Notes under the pieces: generated by a model
What the model was told of the DNA's origin: nothing
The model's input: the letters and a program-made list of their open reading frames with translations, nothing else
Databases searched by the model: none
Position numbers and translations under genes: made by a program
Assembly (NCBI RefSeq): GCF_009849585.1
Contig: NZ_VCRN01000024.1
Location: 1-64,000, forward strand
Source of the DNA: Bacillus sp. ZZV12-4809
Lineage (GTDB): Bacteria; Bacillota; Bacilli; Bacillales; Cytobacillaceae
Length of the DNA: 64,000 nucleotides
Direction: 5' to 3'
Part shown: one piece after another, positions 8,464 to 17,809 of the stretch
Layout of the letters: every line of letters begins with the position of its first letter
Numbering within the stretch: the stretch's first letter is position 1

Positions 8464-9390
8464 ATGACTACTAAAATGGAAGAGAGGCAAAGAAAATGGT
8501 CACCATGAAAGGGTTATGACGACGAAAATAGAAGAGAGTAGAGGAAAATGGTCGCCATAGAGGGGGCATGAGGACGAAAAAGGAAGAGAGGCAAAGAAAA
8601 AGGTAGCCATGGAAGGGGCATGAGGACGAAAATGGAAGAGAGGCAAAGAAAACGGTCGCCATGGAAGGGGTATGACGACGAAAACAGAAGAGAGTAGAGG
8701 AAAATGGTCGCCATAGAGGGGGCATGAGGTCGAAAATGGAAGTGAGGCAAAGAAAACGGTCGCCATGGAAGGGGTATGACGACGAAAACAGAAGAGAGTA
8801 GAGGAAAATGGTCGCCATAAAGGGGCATGAGGACGAAAAAGGAAGAGAGGCAAAGAAAACGGTCGCCATGGAAGGGGGATGACGACGAAAACAGAAGAGA
8901 GTAGAGGAAAATGGTCGCCATAGAGGGGGCATGAGGACGAAAATGGAAGAGAGGCAAAGAAAACGGTCGCCATGGAAGGGGCATGACGACGAAAACAGAA
9001 GAGAGTAGAGGAAAATGGTCGCCATAAAGGGGCATGAGGACGAAAATGGAAGAGAGGCAAAGAAAACGGTCGCCATGGAAGGGGTATGACGACGAAAACA
9101 GAAGAGAGTAGAGGAAAATGGTCGCCATAGATGGGGGCATGAGCACGAAAAAGGAAGAGAGGCAAAGAAAACGGTAGCCATGAAAGGGTTATGACGACGA
9201 AAACAGAAGAGAGTAGAGGAAAATGGTCGCCATAGAGGGGGTATGAGGACAAAATGGAAGTGAGGCAAAGAAAATGATCACCATGAAAGGGTTATGACGA
9301 CGAAAATAGAAGAGAGTAGAGGAAAATGGTCGCCAAGGAGGGTTCATGAGGACGAAAATGGAAGAGGGATGAAGAAAACGGTCACCATAA
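8464..9390. repeat. Tandem array of 18 units of ~52 bp, two alternating types
   Basis: Units begin ATGA at about 8464, 8515, 8568, 8620, 8671, 8723 and so on, every 51-53 bp to about 9345. Type A contains GAGAGGCAAAGAAAA, type B GAGAGTAGAGGAAAA; they alternate A-B except for one A-A step at units 3-4. Nearly every unit holds GACGAAAA early and the small inverted repeat ATGG-TCG-CCAT (or a variant) late. The + strand is very rich in purines. The unit length is not a multiple of three, and all three - strand frames stay open for 200+ codons simply because the unit lacks stops on that strand, so I do not call a protein here. Confidence 0.9.
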
Positions 9391-9695
9391 AGCATTATAA
9401 AACTGCTAAAAAAGAATACCCTCAACATAAAATCTTAGATAAATGTTTCTCTCAATCCTGTTTCCACCTCTCAATTTGGGGTAATCGATTTCCTGTTATT
9501 CCATTTTTACCTTCCTCTATTGCCTATCAAGATGCTCTTTATCCTATTTTCAAGAAAATTTTCAGTTAAAAACAAGTAATTCAGTAGCAATGTCCCTCTT
9601 TTATTACCCCAATTTACTGCTCACATCTCTCCCCTTTATTATGAAAATAGTAAGTATTCTTACTTTTCTACTAATTAAAGAGCAGGGGGAAAAAA
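9391..9695. other. Intergenic stretch between repeat array and protease gene
   Basis: AT-rich sequence with no supported gene or stable hairpin. The last ~100 bp should hold the protease promoter, but I see no convincing -35/-10 pair. The ribosome site AGAGCAGGGGG lies just before ATG 9696. Confidence 0.5.
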
Positions 9696-12600
9696 ATGAA
9701 GTCACGCAATAATCTATTAAAAGGGGCTCTGACTGCAAGTTTATTATTCACAGCTGCCATTCCATTTAATGTGCTTGCTCAGAAGCCCGAGATCACGGTG
9801 GACGAAGCAGAAAAAATTTTAAGCGGTCTCTCTAAGGAGCAAAGGGATGCTTTAGAACAGCTGGAAGTTGGACCGGGATTTATTATCTCTCCGGAAGTAA
9901 ATACATCCACTCCCGACCTGGTCGATGTCATTGTTGAATTTAACCAGGCTCCTGCAAAGGTAGAGGTAAAGAAAGAAGCTTTAAAAGGGAAAAAATCATC
10001 TATTCATACAGCGAAAGAAAAAGTGGACAAATCCCATAAGGATTTCAATGCCCATGTTAACAAGCTGAAATCGAAGAAAAGCAATGTACTGTATGACGCA
10101 AGTAAGATTGAAGTGAAACGCGAATACAAGAACGCCTTTAATGGTGTTTCCATGACACTTCCGGGTATAGCTGTTGAAGAACTCCTGCAATCAGGTTCAG
10201 TAAAAAGAATCTGGAGCAATGCCCAAGTCCAACTTGGACTTCCACCAGCAGAGCGGTCTGCCATAAAGCCAAAGATGGCAGACAGCATTCCTCAAATCGG
10301 TGTGGATAAGCTTCACGATGAGGGGGTTACCGGAAAAGGAATTAAGGTGGGAGTGCTGGACACGGGTATTGATTATACACACCCTGACTTAACTGGTTCT
10401 TACAAAGGTTATCGTAAAGAAAATGGTCAAGACCCTAAAACAGTTGATCCAAGCTCTGTGAAAGGCTGGGACTTTATCAATAATGATGCAGATCCAATGG
10501 AGGCAACTTACGATGATTGGGAAACATCCGGTCAGCCTGAATTTGATTCCAGAGGATCTGCCTTCTATACCTCTCACGGTACACATGTATCAGGAACCAT
10601 TGCTGCCCAAAAAGAAAATGCAGTAGACTATGCTGTCAAGGGAGTAGCACCGGATGTCAATCTGTATGCCTACCGGGTTCTTGGACCATATGGATCTGGC
10701 TCAACAGACGGGGTGCTGGCCGGTATTGATAAAGCAGTAGAAGATGGAATGGATGTAATCAATCTATCACTCGGAGCGGGTGTAAATGATCCTTTATATC
10801 CTACTTCGGTTGCTATTAATAACGCTATGCTTTCCGGAGTCGTTTCCGTTGTGGCAGCTGGAAATGCTGGGCCAGATGAAAAAACGCTTGGTTCACCTGG
10901 TACAAGTGCTTTCGGAATTACAGTCGGTGCAAGTGATGCATCAATCTCCATCCCAGCTTTTAAAGCCACTGCGGCTGAGAAGGATTTCGAATCTATGAAA
11001 TTATTAGCCAAAAACTTTACGGATGATTTAAAAACACTTGAAGGCAAATCCTACCCAATTGAGTATACTGGCCTGGGGACTCCGCAAGACTTTACAGGGA
11101 AAAACCTTGAGGGGAAAATTGCCCTCATCGAACGCGGAGAGCTGACATTTGAGGAAAAAGTGAAAAATGCCAAAAATGCAGGTGCAGCAGCAGTTATTAT
11201 TTTTAATAATACGGAGGGCGAAATTCCGGCCTACATAGGTGAGAGCACTAAATTTATTCCTACATTCCAGCTTTCAAAGGAGGATGGGGAGTATTTAAAA
11301 GGTATCCCGGGAGCTTCTGTACAATTTAATCAGTTAATGGTGGCTAAGACGGAAGGCGACACTCTTGCCGATTTCAGTTCAAGAGGTCCTGTCAATAGCA
11401 ACTACGACATAAAACCTGACCTCGTGGCCCCTGGTGTTTCCATTTTCTCCACCTATCCGGAGTATATGAACCATCCAGAAGATGGCAAGGATTACACATC
11501 TGCCTATGCACGCCTGAATGGTACGTCAATGGCCACTCCTCATATCGCAGGCGTAGCGGCACTCATGCTTCAGAGTAATCCGGCTCTTGATCCTTTTGAT
11601 GTCAAAACAGCACTGATGAATTCGTCGGATGATTTAAAAAAGGATTACTCCGTGTATGAAGTGGGCGCCGGCCGTGTGGATGCCTATCAGGCCGTTCACT
11701 CAAACGTTTCATTTAAGGTAATCGATAAAACAGAGCATGTTGAAAACGGAGAATACGTGGAAGCTGATGAAATCACAGGTTCCATCAGCTATGGAAACCA
11801 CTATCTGGACAGTGCAAATATTAAGGATAGCCGTGCACTTCAAGTGACGAATAAAGGCAACAAGGACCAATCCTATAAGATAACCGTGGAATATCATTCT
11901 GCCCGGAAGGGTGTGCAGGATGGAGTAAAAAATAAAATTAAAGTAAACCTTCCAGAATCGTTTACAATACGTGCAGGGGAAACGGAACAATTACAAGCGG
12001 CGATTACAATCCCGCAAACAGCTGAAATCGGGCGTTATGAAGGATATATCCATGTGGAGAACCAAAATAATCCAGAAGAACGCTATCAAATTCCATATGC
12101 AATCCGGGTGACTGACAAAGGCATCGATTTTGCAGAACCGCTTCAGCCGTCTGTTACGACTGATACACCAATGCACCAATACTATTCACCTGGTACGCAC
12201 TTTGCCTTTAAGTTTAAAAGCCCGATGGAGACATTCGATTTAGTTGTAAAGGATGCAAAAACAGGAAAGGCTATCGGAATTGTCGGAAGCTTTGATGCCC
12301 GAGCGGCTCTGCCTGATAAAGAATATCTCATATTCTTCGGCCACAGAGGACTAGTTTATCCATTTACAGGAAATAAGAAGCAGCCGATTGCCGATTATCT
12401 TCAGAAACTACCGGAAGGTGAATATGTTCTTGATTTGATCAGCCGTGATGCAGATGGAAAAACCTATCATCAAGAAAGTCTTGGTATTATAGACAATACT
12501 CCGCCGGAAGCAGACCTCGATATTGAGCCGGGAGTGGTTGAGATAAATGATAATATGTTAACAACTGAAGACGGCCACAGGGCATTCTGGGTTCATGGTA

Positions 12601-13880
12601 AGGTGACCGACAAGACAGTTGACCTATTGCAATCAAAAGGAATGGAATATACCCAAAAAACCAATACAGCTGCTTATTACGAAAGTGACCTGCCATTTAT
12701 CAGCGGATTCCTGCAGCTTGAAGACGATGGCACTACAAAATTTGGTGTGCTTCCGGAAGAATATGAAACGACACCTTACAAGTTAAGGCTATTCCCGTGG
12801 GATATGGCAACAGCAGCCAATATGTTTAAATCTCCCCGGTATGTATTTATGAAGGAAGGCACTGAATACGCAGACAGCCGTTTTAATAAAAGCAGTATGA
12901 AGCTGAATGACGAAATAACCGTGACCCTTGATTTAAACAATGTGGAGAACTTTATTTCAGGCACTTATGAAATTCAGGGGCTACATGACTTTTTTGAGCT
13001 GCAGGAAGTTAAAGTAAATCCTGAGCTTCAGAAGTTTGCAGACCAAAATGGTATAGAGGTAAAAATAGATGAACCAGTTGTCACTAAGTCTGGTGTAAAA
13101 GTCGGGGCAGCTTTATTAAAAGAAGGGTTTGAAGGGATCAGCGGAGATATGCCTTTCCTGGATGTTACATTTAAAATGGTGGACGACACCAGTTACGCAA
13201 GGTATGTATCCTTTGGGTTAAAAGAACTTTCTTATCATAAAAAGGGTCAGTCCGAAGCCGTAACCATTCCGGCATACAGCTTAAACCATTTTGAGCTTAT
13301 CTCATCTCACTCACGTATTTCAGGCAATATGGCACCAGAAGCTTTCTTAACTTCAGGAGGCTGGATTGACAGCAAATATGATTTTACCAAGCTTAAAGCA
13401 AAGGTTTATGCGAAAGCAGCAGACGGGAAAATTTATGATGGAACTATGGACAGCAGTGGACTGTTTGAGGTCATTGTGCCAGCAGCAAAAGAAGCCTATA
13501 CGGTCTATGTCGAGGTTCCTGGCCACTTGACAGAATATAAAAATGTATCGGCCAGCATCGAGAAGGATGGAAAGTATCACGGGCTTTATGTAAGAATTAA
13601 CCCTGAAGATAACCTTGCTGGGGATGTTACTCAAGATGGGGTTATCGATATCCGTGACATGAAAGAAGCGGTTAATCATTATGGAGAAGAAAACCCTAAA
13701 AATGCCGATCTGGATATAAATCAGGATGGAGTAGTCGATGAAACCGACGTCAGATGGATTGAAAAGAATTTCTTGACGAAAGGGCCGCTGTCCGGAAAAG
13801 GAAATCAGCCGAAAGACAGGATTGGAAAGAAAGGGCTAGCTGATTTCTTAAAAATGATTGGATTGGAGCCGAAAAATTAA
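9696..13880 (+). CDS. Secreted subtilisin-like serine protease (S8) with PA domain, cohesin-like region and dockerin
   Basis: A very large extracellular protease (1394 residues). In order: signal peptide (1-29, ending VLAQ), I9-type propeptide (~70-180), S8 catalytic domain with Asp222 (VLDTGID), His294 (SHGTHVSG), oxyanion Asn390 and Ser611 (NGTSMATPH), split by a PA insert (~450-555) as in Vpr and lactocepin-type enzymes. Fn3-like and beta-rich domains follow. Residues ~1060-1210 resemble a cohesin fold, and ~1307-1362 form a type I dockerin with two calcium loops (DVTQDGVIDIRD and DINQDGVVDETD). No LPXTG anchor is seen. It lies just before an HTH-TPR regulator. The cohesin call is by eye and less sure than the rest. 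Confidence 0.88.
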   Translation: MKSRNNLLKGALTASLLFTAAIPFNVLAQKPEITVDEAEKILSGLSKEQRDALEQLEVGPGFIISPEVNTSTPDLVDVIVEFNQAPAKVEVKKEALKGKKSSIHTAKEKVDKSHKDFNAHVNKLKSKKSNVLYDASKIEVKREYKNAFNGVSMTLPGIAVEELLQSGSVKRIWSNAQVQLGLPPAERSAIKPKMADSIPQIGVDKLHDEGVTGKGIKVGVLDTGIDYTHPDLTGSYKGYRKENGQDPKTVDPSSVKGWDFINNDADPMEATYDDWETSGQPEFDSRGSAFYTSHGTHVSGTIAAQKENAVDYAVKGVAPDVNLYAYRVLGPYGSGSTDGVLAGIDKAVEDGMDVINLSLGAGVNDPLYPTSVAINNAMLSGVVSVVAAGNAGPDEKTLGSPGTSAFGITVGASDASISIPAFKATAAEKDFESMKLLAKNFTDDLKTLEGKSYPIEYTGLGTPQDFTGKNLEGKIALIERGELTFEEKVKNAKNAGAAAVIIFNNTEGEIPAYIGESTKFIPTFQLSKEDGEYLKGIPGASVQFNQLMVAKTEGDTLADFSSRGPVNSNYDIKPDLVAPGVSIFSTYPEYMNHPEDGKDYTSAYARLNGTSMATPHIAGVAALMLQSNPALDPFDVKTALMNSSDDLKKDYSVYEVGAGRVDAYQAVHSNVSFKVIDKTEHVENGEYVEADEITGSISYGNHYLDSANIKDSRALQVTNKGNKDQSYKITVEYHSARKGVQDGVKNKIKVNLPESFTIRAGETEQLQAAITIPQTAEIGRYEGYIHVENQNNPEERYQIPYAIRVTDKGIDFAEPLQPSVTTDTPMHQYYSPGTHFAFKFKSPMETFDLVVKDAKTGKAIGIVGSFDARAALPDKEYLIFFGHRGLVYPFTGNKKQPIADYLQKLPEGEYVLDLISRDADGKTYHQESLGIIDNTPPEADLDIEPGVVEINDNMLTTEDGHRAFWVHGKVTDKTVDLLQSKGMEYTQKTNTAAYYESDLPFISGFLQLEDDGTTKFGVLPEEYETTPYKLRLFPWDMATAANMFKSPRYVFMKEGTEYADSRFNKSSMKLNDEITVTLDLNNVENFISGTYEIQGLHDFFELQEVKVNPELQKFADQNGIEVKIDEPVVTKSGVKVGAALLKEGFEGISGDMPFLDVTFKMVDDTSYARYVSFGLKELSYHKKGQSEAVTIPAYSLNHFELISSHSRISGNMAPEAFLTSGGWIDSKYDFTKLKAKVYAKAADGKIYDGTMDSSGLFEVIVPAAKEAYTVYVEVPGHLTEYKNVSASIEKDGKYHGLYVRINPEDNLAGDVTQDGVIDIRDMKEAVNHYGEENPKNADLDINQDGVVDETDVRWIEKNFLTKGPLSGKGNQPKDRIGKKGLADFLKMIGLEPKN

Positions 13881-13893
13881 TAATAAAACAGCA

Positions 13894-13921
13894 GGCAGGA
13901 GACAAGTTCTCCTGCCTTTTT
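13894..13921 (+). terminator. Rho-independent terminator of protease gene
   Basis: GGCAGGAG pairs with CTCCTGCC around a 7-base loop, then five T. Confidence 0.9.
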
Positions 13922-13989
13922 CTATTATCCTATAGAAAACATCCAGTGATTTCACTATAATAATAGAAACTTGATACCGAGGTGGCAGC

Positions 13990-15237
13990 ATGATCATAGG
14001 AAAAATTATTAAGTTTTACAGGGAAAAAGCAGGATTAACACAGGGCCAGCTGGGGGAAGGAATCTGTTCTGTTACCCATTTAAGTAAAATCGAGAGGGGA
14101 ATTACCGAATACTCCGGTGAAATTACACTCCTCCTCGCCAGGAGGCTCGGAATCGATCCTGAAGAGGAAACAATGCGATATCATCAGCTTGCCAAAAGGC
14201 TGGATGAATGGCATGAGAGTATGATCATGCAGCGTTTGCAGGAATCTGAGCGTATAAAGAAAGAACTGCAGGGTGAAAAACTGATTCATATGACTGACTT
14301 TCAAACTCTATATCGCCTGCTGTCAGCCAGATATTTTTTATCTGTAGGTGATTTGATTTCAGCATCAGATTTAATTTCGGATCTTAAAAAAGCTTCTGCT
14401 GCATTGTCACCTCATAATGCTAATTTGTTAAAGCATATCCAGGGCATTTATTACTTTCTAACCGGCCAATATCGTGACTGTATCAGCTGCTTGGAATCCA
14501 TTGACAGAGATCAGTATAGCTACGAAGAATACTATTACCATTTAGCGATTGCCTACCATTCCATCCATTCGAATATTACCGCCTATTATTATGGAGAAAA
14601 GGCGCTTCAATATTTTCAAAGAACCTTAAACATTCTCCGGATTATTGACACAGAAATGCTGCTGATTATACAGCTAAATTCGAAGGAGCTTCATGATTTT
14701 CATGAAACGAAGGAAAAATATGAACAGCTTATAAAGCTATGTGATGCATGTAATTCAGGTGATCGCAAATCCAAGCTATATCATAATCTGGCCTTTGAAT
14801 ATTTTCGCCGAAAGAAATATCGGAAATCAGCCGGTCTATATGAAGAAGCATTAAAACTTACCGCTGAAAAATCTCCTCACTATCTGACTGCTTTAGATGG
14901 ATATATTCATACCTGTTATAAAGGGAAACTCAAGTCCCGAAATATCTTAATAAAATTAGCTGGAGAAGGACTAGAGAGGGCAAGAGCTGCTGATTCATAT
15001 ACCTGGATTTATTTTCAGCTTCATCTCCACCTGCTGAAGGATGAAGAAAGGCAATACTATCAATTTATTGAAGAAATAGCATTGCCATACTTCAAAAATA
15101 TTGGATACGGCATTTTAATCGACCATTATGAGAAAAAGCTATTCCATTTTTACTCAGAAAAAGGCGAGTCAAAAAAAGCAATAGCACTAGCCAGTTCTTT
15201 TATACATAAGCAAAAAAGCTATTATGATCATGATTAA
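13990..15237 (+). CDS. HTH-TPR transcriptional regulator, RRNPP-like
   Basis: Residues ~3-60 form an Xre-type helix-turn-helix (KAGLTQGQLGEGICSVTHLSKIERG). The rest, to 415, is helical with repeated Tyr/Ala patterns typical of tetratricopeptide repeats. This layout and length match the RRNPP regulators (PlcR, NprR) that bind secreted peptides. No gene for a small exported pheromone lies directly downstream: a terminator follows at once. The upstream protease is an obvious candidate target, since NprR and PlcR control secreted proteases. Ligand and target are inferred. Confidence 0.75.
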   Translation: MIIGKIIKFYREKAGLTQGQLGEGICSVTHLSKIERGITEYSGEITLLLARRLGIDPEEETMRYHQLAKRLDEWHESMIMQRLQESERIKKELQGEKLIHMTDFQTLYRLLSARYFLSVGDLISASDLISDLKKASAALSPHNANLLKHIQGIYYFLTGQYRDCISCLESIDRDQYSYEEYYYHLAIAYHSIHSNITAYYYGEKALQYFQRTLNILRIIDTEMLLIIQLNSKELHDFHETKEKYEQLIKLCDACNSGDRKSKLYHNLAFEYFRRKKYRKSAGLYEEALKLTAEKSPHYLTALDGYIHTCYKGKLKSRNILIKLAGEGLERARAADSYTWIYFQLHLHLLKDEERQYYQFIEEIALPYFKNIGYGILIDHYEKKLFHFYSEKGESKKAIALASSFIHKQKSYYDHD

Positions 15238-15243
15238 ATAAAC

Positions 15244-15281
15244 AAAAGGCTTGTTCACCGCCAATCGGGAACAAGCCTTTT
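15244..15281. terminator. Rho-independent terminator, works in both directions by symmetry
   Basis: AAAAGGCTTGTTC (15244-15256) pairs with GAACAAGCCTTTT (15269-15281). It lies between the regulator gene and the convergent EamA gene. Confidence 0.85.
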
Positions 15282-15406
15282 GAATTCATTTTATCAGTTA
15301 GCCCATGCGGCAATTGCACAGCATGTTCTGCAGGAGAAACTCCCAGCATCATTCTCTAAAGACTTAATAAGGTCCCTTCTACTTCATGTATGAGTCTAAT
15401 AAATTA

Positions 15407-16342
15407 CTAGGCAGTCTTATTTTTCATGGCTTGTTTAGTCATCTTTCTTTGAAAAAATTTAGCATTAGTTCCTATATATACACCCGTAAGGACAAAGGCT
15501 GCTCCAATTCCATGCGCAATGGTGAACGTTTCACCCAAAAAGATTGTAGCCATGATAACAGCAGACACTGGCATTACATTAATAAAAATGGAAGCCTTGG
15601 CCGCTCCGACTTCTTTAATTCCGTTATAATACATGACAAATGAAATCACGGTAACAAAGATACTCATATGAGCAATAGCAGCCCAAGTTGTAAAGTTGGC
15701 TTGCTGAAGATCCATCCACGTTGTTTCTGCAGAAGCAAATGGCAAAAGAAATAAAGTCCCATAGGCAACGGCATATGTGGTCGATTCCACTGAGCTGAAT
15801 TTTTTCAATGCCACTTTCCCCACAACACTATAAATGGCCCAGCTAATCACAGCCCCCAGCAGTACAAAGTCAATTGGTTCAAAGCCATATTGGAAAAGAG
15901 AGAGCAAATGGCCATCTGTAATAATAAACACTGCACCTGTCAATGCAACGGCCATTCCCATGATATGATTTTTCGTAATTTTCTCTTTAAGGAATAGTCC
16001 AGATAAAAGGACAATAAGAACCGGATTGGATGCAATAAATAATGAGCTTTTAATCACCGGTGCGTGCTTTGTGGCCAGAAAGAAACAAATATTATACAGC
16101 GCAATTCCAGTCAGGCCCAAGAGAGCAAACAGTCCATGATCTCTTAAGTTTGGCCGCTTCCGGTTTTTCTCCATAATCCACATAAGCGGAAAAAGCAGGA
16201 TGGCAGCTCCTAAAAACCGCAAAAAAGCAACGGTTGCAGGTTCGAAGCTTTGAACAGCAAACTTACCGGCAATAAATGCGCTGCCCCATGTTGCAGTAGC
16301 CAAAGTCAGCATCAAATAAATCAGCCATAATCTCTTTTTCAA
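15407..16342 (-). CDS. EamA/DMT-family transporter
   Basis: Ten hydrophobic segments with two EamA repeats; the first begins near WGSAFIAGKFAV and the second near FVLLGAVISWAIYSV. Members export amino acids, metabolites or drugs; the substrate cannot be told. Length 311 is normal. Start is TTG 16342 with GAAGGCGAG upstream; a nearby ATG is out of frame. It is monocistronic and converges on the RRNPP-like gene. Confidence 0.85.
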   Translation of the reverse strand: MKKRLWLIYLMLTLATATWGSAFIAGKFAVQSFEPATVAFLRFLGAAILLFPLMWIMEKNRKRPNLRDHGLFALLGLTGIALYNICFFLATKHAPVIKSSLFIASNPVLIVLLSGLFLKEKITKNHIMGMAVALTGAVFIITDGHLLSLFQYGFEPIDFVLLGAVISWAIYSVVGKVALKKFSSVESTTYAVAYGTLFLLPFASAETTWMDLQQANFTTWAAIAHMSIFVTVISFVMYYNGIKEVGAAKASIFINVMPVSAVIMATIFLGETFTIAHGIGAAFVLTGVYIGTNAKFFQRKMTKQAMKNKTA

Positions 16343-16535
16343 ACGAACTCGCCTTCATTTCTGTAAAAATTTTATAAATAGTATTATAACATCTTTTTCG
16401 AAAGTCGAAATAGTTAATTTTTTATAACTTGAAATTCACATCTAAATTTAGGCTATAAGGAAGAGAGGATTATGATGTTTTTTACTTTATCGGTTATGAG
16501 GTAAAGTATCGAACAAAAAGTGGAGGGGGGAAATA

Positions 16536-16715
16536 ATGATACTTGGCCATTTCAGTAAATTAATGCATGGTAAAGGCGGAGAAAAAAAACGGATTCAGGC
16601 AAAAAATGAAGAAGCTGATCAGGATACCAGCTTCTTTATCGTTTATTCATTCTGGAATTGCCCTCATCGACCATCCCCCTTACTTCTTCAGCCAATCTGT
16701 CAAAAACCTGATTAA
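16536..16715 (+). CDS. Possible small protein of 59 residues (doubtful)
   Basis: ATG 16536 follows a strong GGAGGGGGG. The first ~30 residues are basic and charged (MILGHFSKLMHGKGGEKKR), but the second half runs over the terminator and the opposite-strand small gene, so the true product may be shorter or absent. I recognise no family. Confidence 0.25.
   Translation: MILGHFSKLMHGKGGEKKRIQAKNEEADQDTSFFIVYSFWNCPHRPSPLLLQPICQKPD
16600..16634 (-). terminator. Terminator of the small minus-strand gene
   Basis: On the - strand GAAGCTG and CAGCTTC (16611-16617 and 16628-16634) close a hairpin, followed by TTCATTTTTT. Confidence 0.65.
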
Positions 16716-16788
16716 CCCTATTCATTAAAATATCCTGGGAACCTCCATTTTGATTATCAATTCCTTCATTTATATTGTCCTTTTTCAT
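16636..16788 (-). CDS. Small hypothetical protein of 50 residues
   Basis: Start ATG 16788 lies just after GCGGGGGTGAG. The peptide is hydrophilic: an Asn/Asp/Gln-rich first part, then a probable amphipathic helix (LMNRVNQVFDRLAEEVRGMV). No family recognised. A dedicated ribosome site and a downstream terminator support a real gene. It stands alone, 290 bp from yyaC and divergent from it. Confidence 0.55.
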   Translation of the reverse strand: MKKDNINEGIDNQNGGSQDILMNRVNQVFDRLAEEVRGMVDEGNSRMNKR

Positions 16789-16874
16789 TAAGAACTCACC
16801 CCCGCAAAAGTTATCTTTTGTATAGGGCTGCAAAATATTCTTCGCAGTAAATTACACAGGTAATGAAAGCCAGC

Positions 16875-16944
16875 TTGGACTTCGGGTATGATTGAAGAAA
16901 GATATAAAGAAGTCCGAGGATATGTTACCTAAAGTCCGGGTAAC
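16875..16944 (+). other. Two consecutive inverted repeats in an intergenic region
   Basis: TTGGACTTC (16875-16883) pairs with GAAGTCCGA (16909-16917), and GTTACC (16924-16929) with GGTAAC (16939-16944). AGTCCG-type words recur. They could fold as RNA or bind a dimeric protein; no T-run follows, so they are not terminators. Confidence 0.4.
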
Positions 16945-16996
16945 TACATAAAATATTGGCTAAAAAATTTCCAATTGCTCCTTTCATTGTATAAAC

Positions 16997-17011
16997 TAAG
17001 AATGATTATCA
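16997..17011. promoter_or_regulatory. Fur-box-like 7-1-7 palindrome
   Basis: TAAGAATGATTATCA differs from the Fur 7-1-7 consensus TGATAATNATTATCA at two positions of 14. It lies 66 bp before the yyaC start. Confidence 0.4.
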
Positions 17012-17076
17012 ATTAAATTTTTATATAACAATACTGATTCACAATATATAAACATTACCTGAGAGGAGGTAAAAAA

Positions 17077-17700
17077 ATGTGGCCATTTTCATCCAGCAAA
17101 AGGAAGAAGAAGAATGTCATTGATGCAGCAAGTTACATTTCCATCAAAGAAACAACGGAAGAAGCGGAAGTTGAAAAGATGGTATCGAAGCTGGAGCAGA
17201 TTTTTTACAGCACATCCAGGGAAATCGTTATTTTATGCATTGGATCTGACCGCTCTACAGGAGACTCTCTTGGGCCATTGGCAGGTAAGATACTTAAAGA
17301 GAAGAACATTCCCTATCCTGTGTATGGGACTTTAAAGGATCCGGTCCACGCTTTAAATATCAAAAAGGTACTTAAAGAAATAGAAGAAACCCACCATAAT
17401 CCCTTTATATTTGGCATCGACGCCTGCCTTGGAGACGAAAGGCAAATCGGCTATATTTTAATAAGAGAAGGATCTTTTATTCCAGGGAACGCAGTGAATC
17501 GGGTTCTCCCGAGTGTGGGTGACTATCATTTGAAGGCCATTGTAAATACGCTCGATCCATTATCACCAGTGCACTCTTTAAATAGCACGAGACTGTACAT
17601 GGTTTTAAAACTGGCTGAAATTATCGCGGAAATTATTTCACGGGTCGCGGCAAATGATCGGACTTCCCGGGGAAAGATAGAAAAAATAAATGTGCCGTAA
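17077..17700 (+). CDS. yyaC: Spore protease-like protein YyaC (DUF1256)
   Basis: Matches the YyaC/DUF1256 family of sporulation-related proteins with a GPR-protease-like (hydrogenase-maturation-like) fold. The hallmarks CIGSDRSTGDSLGPL (residue ~50), FGIDACLG (~115) and LPSVGDYHLKAIVN (~150) are all present. Length 207 is close to the B. subtilis protein. AGAGGAGG lies before ATG 17077. The molecular function is not well established; a role in spore formation or protease handling is what the family suggests. It is separated from the next gene by a promoter. Confidence 0.85.
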   Translation: MWPFSSSKRKKKNVIDAASYISIKETTEEAEVEKMVSKLEQIFYSTSREIVILCIGSDRSTGDSLGPLAGKILKEKNIPYPVYGTLKDPVHALNIKKVLKEIEETHHNPFIFGIDACLGDERQIGYILIREGSFIPGNAVNRVLPSVGDYHLKAIVNTLDPLSPVHSLNSTRLYMVLKLAEIIAEIISRVAANDRTSRGKIEKINVP

Positions 17701-17741
17701 AGGTGAGACTAGTAGAACTCCCTGGTAAATCAGCCAAAAAA

Positions 17742-17771
17742 TTGCTGTTACCCCGACAGGTAAGTTATAAT
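17742..17771 (+). promoter_or_regulatory. Sigma-A promoter of first GntR gene with internal inverted repeat
   Basis: TTGCTG (17742-17747), 18-base spacer, TATAAT (17766-17771). Between the boxes TTACC and GGTAA form an inverted repeat, a possible operator for autoregulation. Confidence 0.6.
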
Positions 17772-17809
17772 GGGCAGTAAGGTTACTAAAGAGAGAAAGA
17801 GGGAAAGGG

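Noticed and set aside
8464..9390. CRISPR array
   Set aside because: The units follow each other without unique spacers and no cas gene is present; this is a simple tandem array. The same holds for 24541-24980.
8471..9428. Long minus-strand open frames (210-265 codons) in three frames
   Set aside because: They overlap each other fully and lie within the tandem repeat, whose unit has no stop codon on that strand. No ribosome site or other sign of translation is visible.
9294..9569. Plus-strand ORF of 91 codons at the repeat end
   Set aside because: The first third is repeat sequence and the rest has no protein-like pattern or ribosome site.
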